From an uncultured Saprospiraceae bacterium (GTDB lineage Bacteria > Bacteroidota > Bacteroidia > Chitinophagales > Saprospiraceae): a stretch of 9,884 bases of DNA. Position 1 is the stretch's first letter; the number at the start of each line of letters is the position of its first letter. A model generated the notes under the pieces. The model was given only the letters and a program-made list of their open reading frames with translations. It was not told the DNA's origin and did no database searches. Shown here in pieces: positions 5,931 to 9,884 of this stretch. The stretch spans positions 1 through 9,884 of the forward strand of contig CALBVQ010000055.1 in NCBI GenBank assembly GCA_937969485.1, read 5' to 3'. The position numbers were made by a program, and so were the translations under genes.

Positions 5931-6900
5931 GAACACGCTGCTATTCGTCCTCTTCCTCACAGGTACTGTCATAGTGTTTGCTGCACCGCTATTTTTTGAC
6001 AAAGAAGCATCTTATATGTTTCTGGACAGCATCAACGGAGTTTCTCCAGGAACGAATGGGCATCTTTTAGGGACAGACACCTTGGGAAGGGATGTACTTA
6101 ACGGCCTACTTTCAGGAGCGAGAATTAGCCTGATAATTTCTATGCTCACGGTCTGCACCGCTTTGCTTATAGCTTTTACACTAAACTTAGCGACTAGTTA
6201 CATAGGTAATAAACGGGTTCAGTTGAATGTGTTTCAAATCCTAGGGTTTATGTTGGCTGCACCATTCCTTTACTATTATTCTTTCACCGCCTTCGCTATA
6301 CCTTGGTTTGCTAAAAGTCTTATTTTCGTGGGGCTTCTTGGGATAATTATGGTGATACTTCAGTTGCTTCGAAATACTTCCAAAACCACATTTGACATAC
6401 CGCTTGATACGATAGGGTTAAAGATTTATGAATTATTTAGTTCAGTACCAAGGCTTATGGTTTTACTAATATTTATTGGGCTTACGCCCAAAAATAGTAT
6501 CTTGAGCATATCACTAGTAATTGCTTTTCTTTTGTGGCCCATATTTTTCAGGTATATCCGACTTGAAATACTTTCTGAAAAAGGAAATGACCGATTTACC
6601 AGTCTAAAAAATCTAGGATATAGCAACATTCGGATTGTCTTTAGACATTTTCTACCGCTGATGCTACCTATACTTAGTACCCCAATAGTTTTTGCGCTAG
6701 TAAGCACGATACTAATAGAGGCGAATCTAAGTTTTTTGGGGATTGGGCTAGGAGATGAATACGTGACATGGGGAAAACTTTTGGCGGAAGCCAGAAGAAA
6801 CACATCCGCATGGTGGTTAATCGTTTTTCCTGGCGCATGTTTATTTTTCGTATTTATGTTCTTAAATCACTGGTTACGAAGGAGTGACAAATTACAGTAA
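5920..6900 (+). CDS. ABC transporter permease, DppC/OppC type
   Basis: The second permease of the same importer. Its ATG lies 11 bases inside the end of the upstream gene, indicating coupled translation and a paired product. The family motif HLLGTDTLGRDVLNGLLSGARISL (48-71) is textbook DppC. The ATPase-docking loop FTSLKNLGYSNIRIVFRHFLP (226-246) leads into IEANLSFLGIGL (266-277), then TWGKLLAEAR (283-292) and WWLIVFPG (298-305). Hydrophobic segments fall near 7-24, 70-95, 103-122, 131-150, 175-188, 193-212, 246-270 and 295-316. That makes about eight, where DppC proteins usually have six: the two at 103-150 look like an insertion before the SSVPRLMVLL segment. Both ATPase subunits and the substrate-binding protein must be encoded elsewhere if this importer works. 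Confidence 0.9.
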   Translation: MKTKNTLLFVLFLTGTVIVFAAPLFFDKEASYMFLDSINGVSPGTNGHLLGTDTLGRDVLNGLLSGARISLIISMLTVCTALLIAFTLNLATSYIGNKRVQLNVFQILGFMLAAPFLYYYSFTAFAIPWFAKSLIFVGLLGIIMVILQLLRNTSKTTFDIPLDTIGLKIYELFSSVPRLMVLLIFIGLTPKNSILSISLVIAFLLWPIFFRYIRLEILSEKGNDRFTSLKNLGYSNIRIVFRHFLPLMLPILSTPIVFALVSTILIEANLSFLGIGLGDEYVTWGKLLAEARRNTSAWWLIVFPGACLFFVFMFLNHWLRRSDKLQ

Positions 6901-6977
6901 AAAACAGGTATTCAGGAAGTTGGTCGAATAGGCGATTGCGAGGCCAATTCCATAGAAACAGTATGGGTTAAAAACTG

Positions 6978-6985
6978 TACTTTTG
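6978..6985 (+). promoter_or_regulatory. Predicted -7 element for accA
   Basis: TACTTTTG matches the Bacteroidota consensus TAnnTTTG exactly. No TTG lies at the usual distance upstream. A small inverted repeat (CCATA 6950-6954, TATGG 6962-6966) sits where the -33 element would be. Transcription from here would give a leader of about 45 bases before the accA ATG. The 137-base gap between the permease gene and accA holds no intrinsic terminator that I can see. Confidence 0.45.
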
Positions 6986-7037
6986 CGAGACGTGAACATG
7001 ATTGTGTCTTATTGAAAACAAAAAAATTACAGTCATT

Positions 7038-8096
7038 ATGATTTTTTTAGAATTTGAAAAACCACTGGAGAGTCTGCATGAACAGCTTGAGAAATTCAAG
7101 CAGATTGATGCAGAGGGAGATATTGATGTAGCCGACAAAATCAGTGAAATTGAAAAGAAGATAGTTGTTAAGAGAAAGGAAATTTTTCAGAACCTTAATA
7201 GATGGCAGAGAGTACAACTGAGTAGACACCCTGAGCGTCCATATTCGCTATATTATATCCACGAGATATGTAAAAATTTCACTGAGTTACACGGTGATCG
7301 TTACTTCAAAGACGACAAAGCAATTGTTGGTGGAATAGGTAAAATTAATGGTCAATCTTGCGTAATTATGGGTCACCAGAAAGGTGACAATACGAAGTTG
7401 AGACAATATAGGAATTTTGGGATGGCAAATCCTGAAGGATATAGAAAAGCACTGCGATTGATGAAATTAGCTGAACGATTTTCTATGCCTGTGATCTGTC
7501 TTATAGATACACCTGGTGCATATCCAGGGCTGGAGGCAGAGGAAAGAGGTCAAGCCGAAGCGATTGCACGGAACCTTTTCGAAATGGCACAATTAAGAAC
7601 ACCTATTTTATGTTATATCATTGGTGAAGGGGCTAGTGGTGGTGCATTGGGAATAGGTTTAGGAGATAAAGTTTCAATGTTTGAAAATACATGGTATTCC
7701 GTGATTTCTCCAGAATCTTGTTCTTCGATATTATGGAAGAACTGGGATCATAAAGAAGAAGCAGCAGAAGCCTTAAAATTGACTGCGGAAGATATGTTGG
7801 CTAACGGTTTAGTTGACGAAATCATAAAAGAACCGCTAGGTGGTGCGCATACTGATCGAGAAAAAATGGCGAAGACTTTGCGACTGCATATTAAAAAAGA
7901 GTTAGCTGATTTATTACCACTCGACAAAGACGAATTAGTCCAACGCAGGATCGACAAATACAGCAAGATGGGGCGCTACCTCGAATTGAATGAGGACAGT
8001 GAAATAGAAGATATTTTTCCCGATACCAAGTCTAAAAAAGAGGTCAAAACAGATAAAAAGAAGGACAAGAAAAAGAAGGCTGTTGTTGAAAAATAA
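7038..8096 (+). CDS. accA: Acetyl-CoA carboxylase carboxyltransferase subunit alpha
   Basis: AccA pairs with AccD to move the carboxyl group from biotin to acetyl-CoA, making malonyl-CoA for fatty acid synthesis in the cytoplasm. The crotonase-fold landmarks are clear: LSRHPERPYSLYYI (61-74), GHQKGDNT (112-119), the FGMANPEGYRKALRLM stretch (127-142), LIDTPGAYPGLEAEERGQ (155-172) and IIGEGASGGALGIG (194-207) with its oxyanion-type glycines. I use ATG 7038 (MIFLEFEKPLE), where the family begins. The frame opens earlier with TTG at 7002, which is less likely. The 352-residue length exceeds the usual near-320 because of a lysine-rich tail (331-352). The frame is followed six bases later by the DUF6913-like gene and then dapA. 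Confidence 0.96.
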   Translation: MIFLEFEKPLESLHEQLEKFKQIDAEGDIDVADKISEIEKKIVVKRKEIFQNLNRWQRVQLSRHPERPYSLYYIHEICKNFTELHGDRYFKDDKAIVGGIGKINGQSCVIMGHQKGDNTKLRQYRNFGMANPEGYRKALRLMKLAERFSMPVICLIDTPGAYPGLEAEERGQAEAIARNLFEMAQLRTPILCYIIGEGASGGALGIGLGDKVSMFENTWYSVISPESCSSILWKNWDHKEEAAEALKLTAEDMLANGLVDEIIKEPLGGAHTDREKMAKTLRLHIKKELADLLPLDKDELVQRRIDKYSKMGRYLELNEDSEIEDIFPDTKSKKEVKTDKKKDKKKKAVVEK

Positions 8097-8102
8097 TATA
8101 GG

Positions 8103-8618
8103 ATGAAGTGGCTCAAAGACTTGTTGTTTAACAAGAATCTTAAATCGCGGCTGAATAATACGCAGCTGATTAAGAAGGAAGGGAAGAATGAATCGAATTA
8201 TATCGGAATCTTAGTCGACGAAGATGCTATAGATAATCCCGCTGTACTTCAGAAAGTCATCAAAGAATGGGAAAAGAAAGGCAAAAAAGTGGAAAAAATT
8301 GCCTTTCTCAATGTGAAAGAGCTAGAAGAAGGGAGCACAGATTCGTTTTGTCTTAAGCAGATAAATTGGTTTGAGATACCCAAAGGAGAAGTTATAGAGG
8401 TTTTCCTGAATAGATCTTACGATATCTTAATTACGATCAATCCGTCACAGCACAAATTCATAAATTACATGAATGCAGCGTCTCTCGCCAGATTCAAGAT
8501 AGGTTTGACTGCAGAAGAACTCGAATATAATAATCTGATAATTGATTGCGAAAAACCGAGTCATATTCAGACCATTTTCCGCGATATTCAAATAACCCTA
8601 GATAAGTTAGCCATATAA
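8103..8618 (+). CDS. Conserved hypothetical protein, DUF6913-like
   Basis: A 171-residue protein with no signal peptide or membrane segment, probably cytoplasmic. I recall proteins of this type as the Bacteroidota family DUF6913; that assignment is from memory. Its basic N-terminus (KWLKDLLFNKNLKSR) is followed by alternating strand and helix segments: YIGILVDED (33-41), VEKIAFLNV (63-71), YDILITINP (106-114) and NNLIIDCEKP (143-152). The protein ends in an amphipathic helix. I see no catalytic motif. The gene lies six bases after accA, and its TAA overlaps the dapA ATG by one base (TAATG), so it is almost certainly translated with dapA. The function is unknown. A role linked to lysine, cell-wall or acetyl-CoA metabolism is only guilt by association. 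Confidence 0.85.
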   Translation: MKWLKDLLFNKNLKSRLNNTQLIKKEGKNESNYIGILVDEDAIDNPAVLQKVIKEWEKKGKKVEKIAFLNVKELEEGSTDSFCLKQINWFEIPKGEVIEVFLNRSYDILITINPSQHKFINYMNAASLARFKIGLTAEELEYNNLIIDCEKPSHIQTIFRDIQITLDKLAI

Positions 8619-9514
8619 TGAGATCACAAGAAACGTACAAAAGATATACGGGAATGGGAGTTGCGATAACGACTCCTTTCGTTGATGGAAAGATTGATTT
8701 TCATACCTTGGAGCGGTTGATCGAGCATAAAATAGAAAACGGGACAGATTATTTGGTGGCCTTGGGATCTACAGGAGAGTGCAATCTATTGAATGAAGCG
8801 GAGCAAAAAGAAGTGCTTCGATTTATTATAGATAAAACGGAGAAGCGAGTTCCTATTGTAGCTGGAAATTTTAGTGAAATATATACAGGCGACGTGATCG
8901 ATAAGTTTGAGCGCTTCGACATGTCAGGGTTAGATAGTTTAATGATAAGTGCTCCAGCATATGTTAAACCTCCTCAGGAGGGAATGTATCAGCATTACAT
9001 GAAGATTGCAGAACACGCTCCACTACCCATCATAATTTACAATGTACCGGGCAGGACAAAATCCAACTTGGAGTGGGAAACGAGCACGCGTTTGGCTCAC
9101 GACTCGAAAAAATTTATTGGTTTAAAAGAAGCGAGTGGCGATCTCATTCAGACGATACATATCACTAGAAATAAACCATCAGATTTTTTCTTAACATCAG
9201 GGGATGACGAATTAGCATTAGCTATGATGGCAAATGGAGGAGAGGGTCTTATCTCAGTAATTGGGAATGCATATCCCAAAGAGACGAAGCGAATGATTGA
9301 TTTAGCACTCGCAGGAAATTATAGCGAGGCTGTCAAGATCCAACATGAATTCTTCAGAATTTATCTTTGGATTTATAAAGAAGGAAATCCGGCAGGAATA
9401 AAAGCAGCGCAAGAGATCTTGGGATTAGGGAGTAAAGAGGTGCGGTTGCCTTTGGCGGCATTGACTGAAGGGAGTTATGAGTTGTTGAAGGCGGAGATGG
9501 AGCGAATGAGGTGA
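8618..9514 (+). CDS. dapA: 4-hydroxy-tetrahydrodipicolinate synthase
   Basis: DapA condenses pyruvate with aspartate semialdehyde in the first committed step to diaminopimelate and lysine, in the cytoplasm. The 298-residue TIM-barrel protein keeps the Schiff-base lysine Lys170 in GLKEASGD, Tyr141 in YNVPGRT and Arg146, matching E. coli Lys161, Tyr133 and Arg138. Tyr115 in SAPAYVKPPQEGMYQHY corresponds to Tyr107. The usual GTTGES reads GSTGEC (50-55), so the Thr44 counterpart is Ser51, a conservative change that keeps the hydroxyl. The segment after VPIVAG is NFSEIYT rather than the GGNNT type I recall for relatives. Related aldolases such as N-acetylneuraminate lyase are the alternative, but the motifs favour DapA. 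The gene is last in the accA group. Confidence 0.92.
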   Translation: MRSQETYKRYTGMGVAITTPFVDGKIDFHTLERLIEHKIENGTDYLVALGSTGECNLLNEAEQKEVLRFIIDKTEKRVPIVAGNFSEIYTGDVIDKFERFDMSGLDSLMISAPAYVKPPQEGMYQHYMKIAEHAPLPIIIYNVPGRTKSNLEWETSTRLAHDSKKFIGLKEASGDLIQTIHITRNKPSDFFLTSGDDELALAMMANGGEGLISVIGNAYPKETKRMIDLALAGNYSEAVKIQHEFFRIYLWIYKEGNPAGIKAAQEILGLGSKEVRLPLAALTEGSYELLKAEMERMR

Positions 9515-9588
9515 TGCGAGAGTAGTTGTGTTCTCGAAAGATGGTGTAGCGAGTAGTTGCTGGTATATAAATTTTATCATTGTTCGCG

Positions 9589-9884
9589 TCACTTTTCTAT
9601 TTCTTCAAAAAAAGATGGATAAATCCATTTTTCATTGATTGGATTTAATTTTTGAAACTGGCATAAATTTATGCTTCCGTCAAATTCTTGTGAATAGAAA
9701 ATAGACTTATTAGCAACTAATTTCAACCTTAGTTTAGTGTTATATTCTCCGCAATACCTTGCGACATAAATATTCAAATATTCATTCGGATTTATTTTGA
9801 ATTCATCAACCTCACCCACTGGGCAACTCAATCCAACATTGTATGCTTCAATTGGCTGCCAATTTTGATTGGTATCTAATGCTT
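9589..9884 (-). CDS. Partial gene of unknown function, cut by the window edge
   Basis: On the minus strand a frame ending with TGA at 9589-9591 stays open to the right edge: 97 full codons with no stop and no convincing start, since the first possible in-window start is a TTG at 9831. The gene is therefore 5'-truncated by the window. The visible part begins ALDTNQNWQPIEAYN and includes CPVGEVDEFKINPNEYLNIYV, a stretch rich in beta-strand-type residues, ending FFEEIEK. No membrane segment is visible. It looks like the C-terminal beta-sandwich of a secreted or surface protein, but that is inference and I do not recognise the family. The gene converges on dapA with a 74-base gap that holds no obvious terminator. 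Confidence 0.6.
   Translation of the reverse strand, partial: ALDTNQNWQPIEAYNVGLSCPVGEVDEFKINPNEYLNIYVARYCGEYNTKLRLKLVANKSIFYSQEFDGSINLCQFQKLNPINEKWIYPSFFEEIEK

Noticed and set aside
6915..6951. Inverted repeat GGAAgTTGG / CCAATTCC after the second permease gene, as a possible terminator.
   Set aside because: The stem has a bulge, the loop is about 20 bases and no T-run follows, so it does not look like an intrinsic terminator.
7002..7037. Extended AccA start at TTG 7002.
   Set aside because: It is a weak start codon followed by non-homologous residues. ATG 7038 begins with the typical FLEFEKPL sequence.
9516..9559. Direct near-repeat GCGAG(AG)TAGTTG at 9516-9528 and 9549-9559, downstream of dapA.
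   Set aside because: Only two short imperfect copies with no further unit. This could be chance or local duplication, and there is no T-run or stem to support a terminator.

Overview
The window reads as chromosomal DNA of a member of the Bacteroidota. Four things point there. The genome is AT-rich and gene starts lack strong Shine-Dalgarno sequences. Promoter-like sites match the Bacteroidota -7 consensus TAnnTTTG. fabF is followed directly by rnc. A conserved hypothetical gene that I recall as the Bacteroidota family DUF6913 sits directly before dapA. I cannot name a genus. Most of the window is core metabolism, and I see no phage genes, CRISPR array, rRNA, tRNA or transposase.

Layout, left to right. 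Bases 1-330 have no gene. They hold a long imperfect palindrome (1-189) that looks like a miniature inverted-repeat element, with a second imperfect palindrome (190-254) abutting it. Next comes a leftward group: a zinc-ribbon membrane protein with a PH-like tail (331-1050), a YdjM-type membrane metal-dependent hydrolase (1132-2367), rnc for RNase III (2367-3119) and fabF for beta-ketoacyl-ACP synthase II (3129-4373). fabF, rnc and the hydrolase gene are packed as an operon with a 9-base gap and a 1-base TAATG overlap. fabF has a good Bacteroidota-type promoter. The zinc-ribbon gene lies 81 bases further on and may or may not share the transcript.

A divergent intergenic region (4374-4580) carries three short inverted repeats and promoter-like motifs facing both ways. 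To its right are two overlapping rightward genes for DppB- and DppC-type peptide/nickel ABC transporter permeases (4581-5930, 5920-6900). No ATPase or binding-protein gene lies beside them. Both permeases carry insertions compared with the textbook families.

The last rightward group is accA (7038-8096), a DUF6913-like gene (8103-8618) and dapA (8618-9514), again tightly packed. A leftward gene of unknown function (9589 to the right edge) converges on dapA and is cut by the window end.

Functionally, FabF and AccA belong to fatty acid synthesis (chain elongation and malonyl-CoA supply) and DapA to lysine/diaminopimelate synthesis for the cell wall. RNase III processes rRNA and other double-stranded RNA. 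I found no convincing new multi-gene system. The best leads are the palindromic element at the left edge, the fabF/permease regulatory region, and the unusual insertions in the orphan permease pair.
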